Source of the DNA: Nocardia stercoris
GTDB lineage: Bacteria > Actinomycetota > Actinomycetes > Mycobacteriales > Mycobacteriaceae
Direction of reading: 5' to 3'
DNA: 64,000 nucleotides
Assembly (NCBI RefSeq): GCF_003696265.1
Contig: NZ_RFFH01000007.1
Coordinates: forward strand, 310,001-374,000
Below the pieces are notes generated by a model. The model searched no databases. It was not told where the DNA came from and was given only the letters and a program-made list of their open reading frames with translations. Positions within the stretch are counted from its first letter, which is position 1, and each line of letters begins with the position of its first letter. Made by a program: the position numbers and the translations under genes. This document shows positions 45,301-54,004 of the stretch, piece after piece.

Positions 45301-46146
45301 ATGTTCGTAGTGATCGGAGCGACCGGATGCGTCGGGCGAGCAGCGGTCGACGCCCTGCACACCGCCGGTGCCGCCGTCACCGCCGTGACCCGCAACCCCG
45401 GCGCCGCGCAACTGCCCGCGGGAGTCCGCGTGATCAAGGGCGATCCGGGAACCGCCGCACTGCCCGAGGCCACCTGGGACGACGTCGAGGGAGTGTTGCT
45501 CGCCTCCCGAGGCGCGATCGCCACGGCTCCCGCGCTGCTGGCGGCCGCCGCCGCACGCGGCGCCCGGCGCGTGGTCGTGATCTCCGCGCTGACCGTCCGA
45601 TTCCCGGCCGGCGAACCACGATTCGCGGATGGCTTCCGAGCGTTGGAGCACGCCGCGGCCAACTCCGGGATGGCGTGGACCGCACTGCGCTGCGCCGACT
45701 TCGCGGCCAACACGCTGGCCTGGGCGGCTCAGCTCCGCGGCGGCGACGTCGTGCGTGGCGCCTACGGAACAGCCGCGACCTCCCCGATCCACGAACGCGA
45801 CATCGCCGAGATCGCCGCGCTCGCGCTCACGGAGGACACCCACGACGATGCCCGGTATCTGCTCACCGGCCCCCAGTCCCTGAACCAACACGACAAGGCC
45901 CGGATCCTGGGCGCGGCCCTGGGCCGGGACCTGTCGTTCACCGAGGTCGCACCGGAGCAGGTGCGGGCCGCCATGCTCGCGCAGGGTCTGCCCGCCGAGA
46001 TTCCGGCCCGCCTGCTCGGGTCGCTGGCCGACTACGCGCGCGAGCCCGCGCCGACCACCGACCTGGTCGCCACCCTCCTCGGCCGGCCCGCCCGTGACTT
46101 CGCTACCTGGGCAAACGACAACATCTCCGCGTTCGACAACCACTGA
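45301..46146 (+). CDS. NmrA-like NAD(P)H-binding protein
   Basis: 281-residue atypical SDR. The nucleotide motif GATGCVGRAAVDAL starts the protein; an ALRCADFAAN segment and a C-terminal helical substrate domain follow. It resembles azoreductase- or NmrA-type sensors and quinone oxidoreductases of the QOR2 class. The ATG at 45301 has a GAGAGG site. The hemerythrin gene follows after 10 bp, so the two form an operon under MarR control. Confidence 0.9.
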   Translation: MFVVIGATGCVGRAAVDALHTAGAAVTAVTRNPGAAQLPAGVRVIKGDPGTAALPEATWDDVEGVLLASRGAIATAPALLAAAAARGARRVVVISALTVRFPAGEPRFADGFRALEHAAANSGMAWTALRCADFAANTLAWAAQLRGGDVVRGAYGTAATSPIHERDIAEIAALALTEDTHDDARYLLTGPQSLNQHDKARILGAALGRDLSFTEVAPEQVRAAMLAQGLPAEIPARLLGSLADYAREPAPTTDLVATLLGRPARDFATWANDNISAFDNH

Positions 46147-46156
46147 GGAACGGATC

Positions 46157-46762
46157 ATGAGCATCGACTTCACCGTCATGTACGCCACCCACGACGCGTT
46201 CCGCCGCGATTTGAGCCGGCTCGCCGAAGCCGCCGCCGACGGCCGCGCACAGACCGCCGGCGTACGGGCCGGCTGGGCGAACTTCACCCGGCAGCTGCAT
46301 GTCCACCACACCGTGGAGGACACCGCACTGTGGCCGCGGGTCCTCGCCGCGGTCAGCGACGATCCGGCCGGTCTCGCCCTGATGGCCGAGATGGAGGCCG
46401 AGCACGCCGCGCTCGAACCAGCCCTCGCGGCAGTGGATTCCGCGCTCGACCGCGCCGATCCCGGCCTCGGCGATCGGGTCGCGACTCTGACCGGGCTCCT
46501 GACCGATCACATGACCCACGAGGAGAACTCGGCGTTACCCCTCATCGATCAGTCACTGACACAACGAGATTGGTCGGCGTTCCGCTCCGCGATGGCGCGC
46601 ACGCAGGGTCCCGCCGGCGCCGCCGTCTACGTGCCGTGGGTGCTGGACGCGACCACCGAAGACGAACGCCGCCAGTTCCTTTCGGCCACGCCCAGTCCCC
46701 TGGCGGTTGCCGACCGCCTGCTGTGGGCCCGCCGCTATCAGCGTAAAGCCCTGTGGCAGTGA
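46157..46762 (+). CDS. Hemerythrin HHE domain protein
   Basis: 201-residue four-helix-bundle protein likely to bind a di-iron centre and O2, NO or peroxide. The iron-ligand pattern is visible: His12 in ATHD, HVHHTVEDTALWP, EMEAEHAALEP and HMTHEENSALPL. A C-terminal extension of about 50 residues ends the protein. The ATG at 46157 has a GAGGAAC site. Co-transcription with an NADPH-binding protein and control by MarR suggest an oxidative or nitrosative stress role. Confidence 0.9.
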   Translation: MSIDFTVMYATHDAFRRDLSRLAEAAADGRAQTAGVRAGWANFTRQLHVHHTVEDTALWPRVLAAVSDDPAGLALMAEMEAEHAALEPALAAVDSALDRADPGLGDRVATLTGLLTDHMTHEENSALPLIDQSLTQRDWSAFRSAMARTQGPAGAAVYVPWVLDATTEDERRQFLSATPSPLAVADRLLWARRYQRKALWQ

Positions 46763-46838
46763 CCGATCGGCCGCAGTCCGCCTAGAACCTACGCTGAGCC
46801 GCTACCCGCCCAACGCCGTTGGGAGATGGCGGCGGCAC

Positions 46839-46937
46839 TTACACCTCGGGTGTCGGCACCCTGGTCAACCTCGGTCGGATGCGAGCCACGATCACAATCG
46901 CCAGGACGACGATCACGATCACAATGGTGGTGCTCAT
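46839..46937 (-). CDS. 32-residue single-pass membrane micro-protein
   Basis: A 33-codon frame starting at ATG 46937 with an AGGAG site about 8 nt upstream. The N-terminal half is one strong hydrophobic helix (TTIVIVIVVLAIVIVARI), followed by a basic tail ending RVPTPEV. Size and composition fit small membrane stress or regulatory peptides. No homologue is known to me. It is convergent with the hemerythrin gene. Confidence 0.5.
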   Translation of the reverse strand: MSTTIVIVIVVLAIVIVARIRPRLTRVPTPEV

Positions 46938-47215
46938 CTTCTGGCTCCTCGCACCCTCCCCGTCTACCTGACGCTGCGCGACTACCCCTGAACCGGCAAA
47001 ATAACCGGTCGGATGTTCAGGTCGCACGGCTCTCGCATCGTTCGCCGGGAATCGCACGGTGAGCCCCCCTTTCCGAGATCACCGTCGGGGTTTGTCGAGT
47101 TGGCATAGGTCCGAGAAGTGGGCGGTTGCGGCACGGCGACGCATCGACAGCTCTCGCCCAACTCCGAGAGTGGCGTCAGGCCTAGACATCCAATCCAGAC
47201 GTCTCCTCGCAGCCT

Positions 47216-47635
47216 GTGCCCACCTGCACAGGTGCAGCCCCTCCGAAATTGATCCGCGAGACCGGCCACCCGCATCAACTAACGTCCCCGGTCAGTACCC
47301 CTAGACCCACCGTGGTGTCCACGGCTGGGCGAGTGATTTCTTCGCCGGCTACATCGCAGATCGGCCGGCCAGCGCTTCGCCTGCGGGCCACCGCCTTCCG
47401 GCCACCCAAGACCGGCCGCGCCCATGCCGCACGTGCGCGCTCCCAATGGTTGCGGCACCTGGCGGCGTACGTCATCGCCGCCGGAGTCCTGGTTGTCTTC
47501 ACCCTGTTGGTCGGAGTCACGGCGCGTGCCGCACCGCTGCGGGTGGTACCGGGTCCGTGGGGTGTCGTCCTTGCCATCGATTTCCTGATGTTGTTCGGCT
47601 ACACCATTGCTCCACGGCGTGAAAAGTCCAGCTGA
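47216..47635 (+). CDS. Hypothetical membrane protein, start uncertain
   Basis: Open frame of up to 139 residues. The C-terminal 65 residues have two convincing membrane helices (LAAYVIAAGVLVVFTLLVGV and VVLAIDFLMLFGYTI) and a basic tail. The N-terminal 70 residues look non-coding, so the true start is probably an internal GTG. It is convergent with the SigG-like gene. Unknown function. Apart from the micro-protein, 46938-47215 shows no gene. Confidence 0.45.
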   Translation: MPTCTGAAPPKLIRETGHPHQLTSPVSTPRPTVVSTAGRVISSPATSQIGRPALRLRATAFRPPKTGRAHAARARSQWLRHLAAYVIAAGVLVVFTLLVGVTARAAPLRVVPGPWGVVLAIDFLMLFGYTIAPRREKSS

Positions 47636-47661
47636 CGAACTCCCCGCCGCGGACCGCGCCC

Positions 47662-48708
47662 TCAGTTCAGCGAGGCCGGCAGTCCGAAGGCGACCAGGTG
47701 ACCGGAGCCGAGGAACGAGGTGATCTCGCAGATGCGCGTGCCTCGCAGGGTCAGCACATTGATCGACCAAGCATGGTAGGCGCTCGCCTCGTCACTCCAC
47801 CTGTAGGCGGCCACAGCTGCCTGACCGTTGGCGGTGATCGGGATGTGTCGCCAGGAGCCACACCGGCTCAGGGGCACTTGCACAACAAAGTCCGTGACGG
47901 CGTCGAGACCCTGATACCAGTGCGGGAGCGGCGGCATCGACCAGGTGACGTCCTCGGTCAGCAACGCGACCAGGGCCTCGGCGTCACCCTGTTCCAATGC
48001 GGCACAGTAGGCGGCAACGATCTGTTGCAGCCGCTGATCGCCAATCTGTCGCAGCGTCTGCTGCTGAGTGGGCGAGGGCACCTTCTCGGCGAGGATCCGG
48101 CGAGCTCGCGCCAGCGCGGAGTTCACCGACGTGACGGTGGTATCCATCGCGGATGCGACCTCGGCGGCGGAGAAGCCGAGAACGTCGAACAGCAGCAGCG
48201 CGGCCCGTTGGTTGCCCGGAAGGTGCTGTAGTGCGGCAACGAACGCGAGCTCGACCGTTTCCCGCAGTTGATAGCGCGCTTCCGGGTCGGCACGTAACTC
48301 CGAGTCCGGGTACGGGCCCAACCACGCGACATCGTTCAACGGGTCACGAGTGAGGACGGCCCGGTCGCTGGAGGGCCCCAGGTCGACGGGCAGGGCCCGC
48401 TTGCCCCGAGCGCCGATGACGTCCAGGCACGTTCGGGTGGCCACAGCGTAGAGCCATGAGCGCAACGAGCTACGCCCTTCGAACTGCGCGAACGCGCGCC
48501 AAGCTCGAATCAGTGCTTCCTGCACGGCATCGTCGGCGTCGTGCGTGGAGCCGAGCATCCGGTAGCACTGCGCATGCAGCTCTCCCCGCAACGGACCCAC
48601 CAGGCGCGCGAACGCAGCATGGTCCCCGTGTCGGGCGCGGTCCAGCTCCGGTTCACGCTCGCTTTCCGCCGCGGTCTCGGGGGCCGTCGCGGGAAAAAGT
48701 TTCCTCAC
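47662..48708 (-). CDS. sigG: SigG-like RNA polymerase sigma factor with SnoaL-like domain
   Basis: 348-residue ECF-like sigma factor. Region 2 reads DADDAVQEALIRAWRAF and SSLRSWLYAVATRTCLDVI; region 4 has LPGNQRAALLLFDVLGFSAAEVA. A C-terminal NTF2/SnoaL-like domain (from about residue 220) carries YCAALEQGDAEALVALLTEDV. This matches the SigG group of mycobacteria and nocardiae. The GTG at 48708 begins the homology, without a clear ribosome site. It is divergent from the VOC-MFS operon, which may be its target. Confidence 0.9.
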   Translation of the reverse strand: MRKLFPATAPETAAESEREPELDRARHGDHAAFARLVGPLRGELHAQCYRMLGSTHDADDAVQEALIRAWRAFAQFEGRSSLRSWLYAVATRTCLDVIGARGKRALPVDLGPSSDRAVLTRDPLNDVAWLGPYPDSELRADPEARYQLRETVELAFVAALQHLPGNQRAALLLFDVLGFSAAEVASAMDTTVTSVNSALARARRILAEKVPSPTQQQTLRQIGDQRLQQIVAAYCAALEQGDAEALVALLTEDVTWSMPPLPHWYQGLDAVTDFVVQVPLSRCGSWRHIPITANGQAAVAAYRWSDEASAYHAWSINVLTLRGTRICEITSFLGSGHLVAFGLPASLN

Positions 48709-48783
48709 AAGCGACGATTCTGCCCCAGAACCACAGTCATACACTCGCCGGACATTCCCCTCCCCCGGCTGAGGAGGACTCTC

Positions 48784-49146
48784 ATGACATCGGACGGACA
48801 GCACCACGCACCCTCGTGGTTCGACATCTCCACGCCCGACTCGCGCCGCACACAACGCTTCTACCAGGAAGTCTTCGGGTGGCCGGTGCACGCCCTCGAC
48901 GAGACCTACGCACTGGTGGGTGCTCCCGACAGCCTCGCCACCGGCGGGATCGGACAGTCGGGTGCGGACAGCCCGTACACCGGGATCGTCGTCTACTTCC
49001 CCGTCGACGACGTCGAACGCGCACTCGAGCGGGCAGAACGCCTCGGCGCTCGCCGCACGATGGAGCCGCGGACCACCCCTATGGGGCAAATCGCGGTGTT
49101 CACCGACCTCGACGGCAATCACATCGGCGTGACGAGCCACCGATGA
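48784..49146 (+). CDS. VOC-family (glyoxalase/bleomycin resistance fold) protein
   Basis: 120-residue vicinal-oxygen-chelate protein made of two beta-alpha-beta modules. Features: WFDISTPDSRRTQRFYQEVFGW at the start (in part) and MGQIAVFTDLDGNHIGV at the end. Members bind metals or drugs and include glyoxalases and antibiotic-binding proteins. The ATG at 48784 has a GAGGAGG site. Its stop overlaps the MFS start by 4 bp (ATGA), which ties it to drug export or detoxification. Confidence 0.9.
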   Translation: MTSDGQHHAPSWFDISTPDSRRTQRFYQEVFGWPVHALDETYALVGAPDSLATGGIGQSGADSPYTGIVVYFPVDDVERALERAERLGARRTMEPRTTPMGQIAVFTDLDGNHIGVTSHR

Positions 49147-50648
49147 CCACCGAAGACACCACCACCGAAAACGCCGGTTCGACTGCTGTCGGCCGCGCCG
49201 ACCTGACCCAGGCGGATCCCGGACGCTGGTGGGCGCTGGCCCTGCTCTGCGGTCTGCAGTTCATGATCCTGCTCGATATGACCGTCGTGAACGTCGCGCT
49301 GCCACGAATCCAGGAAACTCTGGGCTTCACCCCGTCCGGACTGACGTGGGTCGTGAACGGCTATGTACTGATGGCGGGCGGGCTGCTGCTGCTCGGAGGT
49401 CGGCTGGGCGACGTATTCGGCCGTCGGCGGCTGCTGCTGATCGGCATCGTCTTGTTCGCGGTGTCCTCGGGCGTGTGCGGTGCGGCCGTCGCCCCGGCGA
49501 TGATGGTCGCAGGCCGGTTCGGTCAGGGGGTCGCCGAGGCAGTTGCCGCCCCCGCCTCACTCGGGATGATCGCGCTGCTGTTCACCGACCCGAAGGAGCG
49601 GAACAAGGCCCTGGGCCTGTGGGGCGGGCTGGTGGCACTGGGAGGAACCCTCGGCTACATCGTCGGCGGCGTCCTGACCGACCTGGCGTCCTGGCGCTGG
49701 ATCTTCTACATCAATGTTCCTGTCGCCGTGCTGGTCCTGGCTGTTCTGCCCCGCCTCGTCGCCGAGAGCCGGATGGTGCGTGAGCAGGATTTCGGGCTCG
49801 ATGTCACCGGCGCGATCGCCTCGACCGGCGGCTTGTTCGCCCTCGTCTTCGGGCTGCTGTCGGCGGCTGACCATCCGTGGGGGTCCGTGCAAGTGGTGCT
49901 GTCGCTCGTCGCGGGCATCGGCCTGCTCGGTTCGACGGTCCTCATCGAGCATCGAGTACGGAATCCGCTGATTCCGTTGGCGTTCTTCGCCAACCGGACC
50001 AGGTCGGTCGTCAACGGCACGTCGTTGTTCTTCATGTCGGCGTTCATCTCCTACACCTTCATGCTGACCCTTTTCGAGCAGAATGTGCTGGGCTACTCGC
50101 CGCTGCGGAGTGGATTGGCCTGGCTTCCACTGGGATTCGCGATCGGTATCGGCATCGGCATCGGCACTGCGGCGACGCCGCGCTTCGGTGTCAAGGCGGT
50201 GGCCGCCACCGGATTCATCGGCGCGGGCGCCGGCCTGCTGCTGACGAGTGGCATCGACACCGCAACGTCGTATCCCAGCGGGATATTGCCAGGAATGATC
50301 GTGTTCGGAATGTTCGCGGGGGCCACGATGCCCGCCGCGACGAACGCCGCGCTGCACGGGGTGACCGCCCAGAACTCGGGGCTGGCTTCGGGAGTACAGA
50401 ACACTATGCAACAGATCGGTAGCGCGCTCGGCCTCGCTGTTCTGGTGACAGTCGCCGTGCGGTACACCGATCACCAGCTCCGCCTCGGCGTGCCCGCCGA
50501 GGCAGCGGTGACGACCGGCTACGCCCTCGCCTTCCGGATCGGGGCAACACTGATGGTGATCGGAGGCCTGCTGATTGTGATGTTGTTCGAACGTGTCGAC
50601 CCGACAATGCGCAACCCTGTGGCCGAAACGGTCGCGGAGACGCGATGA
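49143..50648 (+). CDS. MFS drug exporter, DHA2 (14-TM, EmrB/QacA) family
   Basis: 501-residue membrane transporter that exports drugs using the proton gradient. It has the DHA2 hallmark LLDMTVVNVALPRIQETLGF in helix 1, motif A (GGRLGDVFGRRRLLL) after helix 2, and about 14 hydrophobic helices. It is translationally coupled to the VOC gene. A truncated TetR gene follows, perhaps its former regulator. Confidence 0.94.
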   Translation: MTTEDTTTENAGSTAVGRADLTQADPGRWWALALLCGLQFMILLDMTVVNVALPRIQETLGFTPSGLTWVVNGYVLMAGGLLLLGGRLGDVFGRRRLLLIGIVLFAVSSGVCGAAVAPAMMVAGRFGQGVAEAVAAPASLGMIALLFTDPKERNKALGLWGGLVALGGTLGYIVGGVLTDLASWRWIFYINVPVAVLVLAVLPRLVAESRMVREQDFGLDVTGAIASTGGLFALVFGLLSAADHPWGSVQVVLSLVAGIGLLGSTVLIEHRVRNPLIPLAFFANRTRSVVNGTSLFFMSAFISYTFMLTLFEQNVLGYSPLRSGLAWLPLGFAIGIGIGIGTAATPRFGVKAVAATGFIGAGAGLLLTSGIDTATSYPSGILPGMIVFGMFAGATMPAATNAALHGVTAQNSGLASGVQNTMQQIGSALGLAVLVTVAVRYTDHQLRLGVPAEAAVTTGYALAFRIGATLMVIGGLLIVMLFERVDPTMRNPVAETVAETR

Positions 50649-50747
50649 AACGTGTACAGCCTCCAGTTCCGGCGACTGCGCGAACACGCGGTACCGCATT
50701 GGAGATACATTCTTGACCTCTTGGTCCAGAACCGGGTACGTCGGTGC

Positions 50748-50969
50748 ATGGGCAGGCCGAGAGCGTTCGGCGAGGAGGTCGTGGTCGCCCGCGCCATGGA
50801 GACCTTCTGGACCCACGGCTATGCGAACAACTCGCCGGCCCAGCTCGCCGAAGCCACCGGCATCGCGAAAGGCAGTCTCTACAACGCGTTCACGAGCGAG
50901 CTGTTCGATCGATGCCTCGGTCTGCATCACCACCGGACGATCACCGTCCGAGATCCGCTGGTAGGGTGA
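50748..50969 (+). pseudogene. Truncated TetR-family regulator (N-terminal HTH only)
   Basis: 73 residues starting MGRPRAFGEE with the DNA-binding helices AMETFWTHGYANNSPAQLAE and ATGIAKGSLYNAF. After ELFDRCLGL the frame stops, so the ligand and dimer domain (about 120 residues) is missing; residues around TSELF also look like a small deletion. An ordinary TetR is 190-220 residues. It probably decayed from a regulator of the upstream exporter. Confidence 0.75.
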
Positions 50970-50973
50970 TTGC

Positions 50974-51003
50974 GTGCTCATCGAGGAAGTCGACAGACTT
51001 TAG
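50974..51003 (+). promoter_or_regulatory. Possible 9-codon leader peptide of ABC-F gene
   Basis: GTG at 50974 starts MLIEEVDRL and stops at TAG 51001-51003. A hairpin GCCGCC/GGCGGC (51003-51008 with 51017-51022) begins at its stop codon. ABC-F resistance genes are often induced by ribosome stalling on such leaders. No ribosome site is obvious, so this is tentative. Confidence 0.3.
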
Positions 51004-51056
51004 CCGCCCAGTCGAAGGCGGCGCTGTCCTCACACATTCACTCGGAGTCCCGTATC

Positions 51057-51079
51057 GAAAACGGCCCGAGGCCCTTTTC
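51057..51079 (+). terminator. Terminator-like hairpin in the ABC-F leader
   Basis: GAAAACGGCC (51057-51066) pairs with GGCCCTTTTC (51070-51079) around a 3-nt loop with one mismatch, giving a GC stem flanked by A4/T4. This is an unusually classical intrinsic terminator shape for such GC-rich DNA, 84 bp before the ABC-F start, and suits attenuation. Confidence 0.4.
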
Positions 51080-51162
51080 GCGCCTTTCTCGCCTTCGTCT
51101 GCTCCCGCAGTCTCCGAAATCACGCGGCCGCTCGTTCGCGAGCAGGAAAGAGTCGACGACCC

Positions 51163-52758
51163 ATGTCCATATCCATGCAATCTGCGATCACCCTGCGCAA
51201 CCTGTCCTTCGAATGGCCCGACGGAACCGTCGCGCTCGCTCAGCTCGACGGAACCCTCACCACCGGGCGCACCGGGCTGATGGGACGCAATGGCTCCGGC
51301 AAATCCACCCTGTTGCGATTGATCGCCGGAAACCTGACACCGACGAACGGACATATCGAAACCACCGGCGAAGTCGGCTACCTGCCCCAGACACTCACCC
51401 TCGGCCGCGGTGCCACGATCGCTGAGTTGCTCGGTATCGCGGACAAACTCACGGCCCTGCACTCGATCGAATCAGGTGACACCGAGGACGCGCATTTCGA
51501 GACGATCGGTGACGACTGGGACATCGAGGCCCGCACCGAGGAAGCGCTGCACGAGATCGGTTTCGGTGCAGCCGATCTAGACCGGACTGTGGGGGAAGTC
51601 TCCGGTGGTGAAGCCGTGCTCATCGCTATCACCGGACTGCGCCTCCGCCGCACGCCGATCACCTTGCTCGATGAGCCGACCAACAACCTCGACCGCGAAA
51701 CCCGTACCAAGCTGGCGGAATTCGTGGATTCCTGGCCCGGAACCCTGGTGGTGGTGAGTCATGACCTCGAACTGCTCGAGCACATGGACTCCACCGCGGA
51801 ATTGCACGGCGGGATGTTGGATGTTTTCGGCGGGCCCTATAGCGCTTGGAAACAGCACCTCGAGCAAGAACAGGCCGCGGCTGTGCAAGCTGCGCGCACC
51901 GCTGAGCAGGCGTTGAAAGTCGAGAAGCGGCAGCGCATCGAGGCCGAGACCAAGCTCGCCAGACGCGAGCGCACCGCCCGCGCCACGCAGCGCGACGGCG
52001 GAATTCCGCGGATTCTCGCGGGCAACCGGGCGAGTAAGGCGCAAGGCTCGGCCGGAGCGATGCGGACTACGCTCGACGCGAAAGTCCGTGCCGCACAGGA
52101 AGTACTGGACGCCGCATCCACCCGGGTCCGGCAAGACGAGCACATTCACCTGAACTTGCCGGACCCGAATGTGCCGCGCAGCCGCCGGATCGCAGAACTA
52201 CGTGATGGCGTCCGCAGCGTCGTTATCCAGGGGCCCGAGCGGGTCGCTCTGGTCGGCCGCAACGGAGCCGGGAAATCGACCTTGATCGAGAATCTGATCA
52301 ACGGCCGAGCCCCGGATCGCGGAGCGCTGTTCACCGACAGGGTCGGATATTTGCCGCAGCGACTGGATAGCCTGAACGAGCGCGTCGGTGCGCTCGAGAA
52401 CGTTCACGAGGTGGCCCCGGACACCGCACCGGCGACGATCCGCAATCAGCTGGCTCGGCTCCTGCTCCGTGGTAGCAGTGTCGAACGGCCGGTCTCTTCG
52501 CTGTCGGGAGGTGAGCGCTTCCGAGTCTGCCTGGCGCGCTTGCTATTCGCCGATCCGCCAGCGCAACTGCTGATTCTGGACGAGCCGACGAACAACCTCG
52601 ATATCGGCAGCGTGGACCAACTGGTCGAGGCTCTCACCGACTACCGTGGTGCACTTCTGGTTGTCAGCCACGATTATCCGTTCCTGAAGCGGATCGGCAT
52701 CGATACGGTCATCGAGCTCGAGCCCGACGGCAGTTTCCAGCAGCGGGGAGCCTTGTAG
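51163..52758 (+). CDS. ABC-F family ATP-binding protein, ribosome protection type
   Basis: 531-residue protein with two ABC domains and no membrane part. Walker A motifs: GRNGSGKST and GRNGAGKST. Signatures: EVSGGEAVLIAI and LSGGERFRVCL. Walker B/D-loop: LLDEPTNNLD and ILDEPTNNLD. A charged linker (about 230-330) would reach the ribosome. ABC-F proteins displace antibiotics from the ribosome or act as translation factors; linker features do not reveal the drug class. The AGGAAAG site lies 12 nt before ATG 51163; another ATG is at 51175. Confidence 0.93.
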   Translation: MSISMQSAITLRNLSFEWPDGTVALAQLDGTLTTGRTGLMGRNGSGKSTLLRLIAGNLTPTNGHIETTGEVGYLPQTLTLGRGATIAELLGIADKLTALHSIESGDTEDAHFETIGDDWDIEARTEEALHEIGFGAADLDRTVGEVSGGEAVLIAITGLRLRRTPITLLDEPTNNLDRETRTKLAEFVDSWPGTLVVVSHDLELLEHMDSTAELHGGMLDVFGGPYSAWKQHLEQEQAAAVQAARTAEQALKVEKRQRIEAETKLARRERTARATQRDGGIPRILAGNRASKAQGSAGAMRTTLDAKVRAAQEVLDAASTRVRQDEHIHLNLPDPNVPRSRRIAELRDGVRSVVIQGPERVALVGRNGAGKSTLIENLINGRAPDRGALFTDRVGYLPQRLDSLNERVGALENVHEVAPDTAPATIRNQLARLLLRGSSVERPVSSLSGGERFRVCLARLLFADPPAQLLILDEPTNNLDIGSVDQLVEALTDYRGALLVVSHDYPFLKRIGIDTVIELEPDGSFQQRGAL

Positions 52759-52765
52759 TCGGCCG

Positions 52766-52800
52766 ACCGCCGGTCCCGGCCACCCGCCGGGACCGGCGGT
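52766..52800 (+). terminator. Terminator after ABC-F gene
   Basis: Perfect 14-bp stem ACCGCCGGTCCCGG/CCGGGACCGGCGGT (52766-52779 with 52787-52800, 7-nt loop), 7 bp after the stop codon. Confidence 0.85.
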
Positions 52801-52810
52801 CATCGAGTGG

Positions 52811-52920
52811 TCAGAGATGGTCGGCGTCGATGATGGCCTGGGCGAAGGGCTGTGGGGCCTCCTGCGGCACATTGTGCCCGATGCTGGGCTCTCCAGTCAG
52901 CTGCTGCGCGACAGTCAGCC
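52811..52920 (-). pseudogene. C-terminal remnant of an alpha/beta hydrolase
   Basis: The minus frame ends TVAQQLTGEPSIGHNVPQEA then PQPFAQAIIDADHL. The GHNVPQEAP pattern is the catalytic-His end of dehalogenase-like alpha/beta hydrolases. No upstream hydrolase sequence continues in any frame, so only about 37 codons remain. The rest of 52921-53145 shows no gene. Confidence 0.6.
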
Positions 52921-53149
52921 GACGCACCCAGCCCGGCCTGAGAACCCGCAGGACCAGCGCTCTGTCCGGAGTCCCCCCCAGAACAGCGAATCCAGCCACG
53001 CAACAACAGGACCCGGCCCTGGACTCCCCACCGAGTACTCCGGACAACAAGGCCGTACGGCACGGCACACGCCACGCGCAAGTCCTTCCGTCGCGCTGGG
53101 TGTCACTCCACACGAAGTCGATGAGCCTCCCGAGATCGGACCGAATACT

Positions 53150-53167
53150 GGTGACTTTCGGCCCTGA
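53150..53167. promoter_or_regulatory. Candidate DosR box upstream of the DATIN-like gene
   Basis: GGTGACTTTCGGCCCTGA matches the palindromic DosR consensus at 13 of 18 positions by my count, including GAC and GCCC cores. It lies about 70 bp upstream of the start. The mycobacterial homologue Rv0079 belongs to the DosR regulon. Confidence 0.4.
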
Positions 53168-53236
53168 CCGCCAGCCCGCGGCCGGATGACACTGCTATCG
53201 AGGAACATCCGACCCTGGCCAAGGAGGCGACCGACA

Positions 53237-54004
53237 ATGCTGACCACGTCTCCCCGATGGGCGATATCGGAGTTCCCCGACATCATCGTCGACACATCCG
53301 ACGGAGTACAGGAGCTGGAGCGAGAACGAGTCGCCGGGCTCGTCGGCCGAATGCTGGAACGCTACGGAACCCCGGCATCCGCCCGAGTCCGTATGCGGCC
53401 GGCCGGGCCCGACGACGGGCCCTTGCTCGTCCAGGTCAACCTGCAGATCTCGGGACGGCCGGTACGGATGCAGACGCTCAGCACCGACCGGCACAACGTC
53501 CTCGCCGTGGCCCGCCGGCTCCGCCAGCAGATCAACCAGCGGCCCAGCCGGCCCAGAAACCTACGCACCTGGCCCGACCCGACCCGCGAACCGCTCACCC
53601 ACACCACTCCAGCGCCGGTAGCTCGCCGCAAGGACTGCGACCTGTCGGTCCTGGCACCGACCGCGGCTGTAATCGTCATGGACGAAATGGACTACGACGT
53701 CCACCTTTTCACCGACGCTGACACCGGCGAGGACGCGATCGTGTACCGCGCGGGACCCACCGGCGCGCGCCTGGCCCGTCAACGGCGCGCCGACCCACCC
53801 GCGACTGTCGCGCCGGATACGGCGGTAATGACTGTGAATCCCCGAGCGACGCTGACACTTACCGAAACCCAGGCGGTACAGCGACTCTGCGAGTTCGGTC
53901 TACCGCACCTGTTCTATACCGATCCCGATACCGGTCGAGGCCATTTGCTGTATCGCCGCTACGACCACGACCTGACGCTGATCACGCCCACCGCACCCGC
54001 ATAG
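53237..54004 (+). CDS. DATIN/Rv0079-like protein with two S30AE C-terminal domains
   Basis: 255-residue protein. An N-terminal HPF/RaiA-like part (about 10-95: RVRMRPAG, VQVNLQISGRPV) is followed by two ribosomal S30AE C-terminal-type domains (about 120-185: DVHLFTDADTGEDAIVYR; about 200-255: HLFYTDPDTGRGHLLYRR). This layout and length match M. tuberculosis Rv0079, a dormancy-associated translation inhibitor. It probably binds ribosomes in hypoxia or stasis. The ATG at 53237 has a GGAGG site. Confidence 0.8.
   Translation: MLTTSPRWAISEFPDIIVDTSDGVQELERERVAGLVGRMLERYGTPASARVRMRPAGPDDGPLLVQVNLQISGRPVRMQTLSTDRHNVLAVARRLRQQINQRPSRPRNLRTWPDPTREPLTHTTPAPVARRKDCDLSVLAPTAAVIVMDEMDYDVHLFTDADTGEDAIVYRAGPTGARLARQRRADPPATVAPDTAVMTVNPRATLTLTETQAVQRLCEFGLPHLFYTDPDTGRGHLLYRRYDHDLTLITPTAPA

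Noticed and set aside
48456..49142. N-terminal extension of the MFS frame
   Set aside because: It overlaps the sigma factor start and the VOC gene in another frame; the MFS family begins at 49143.
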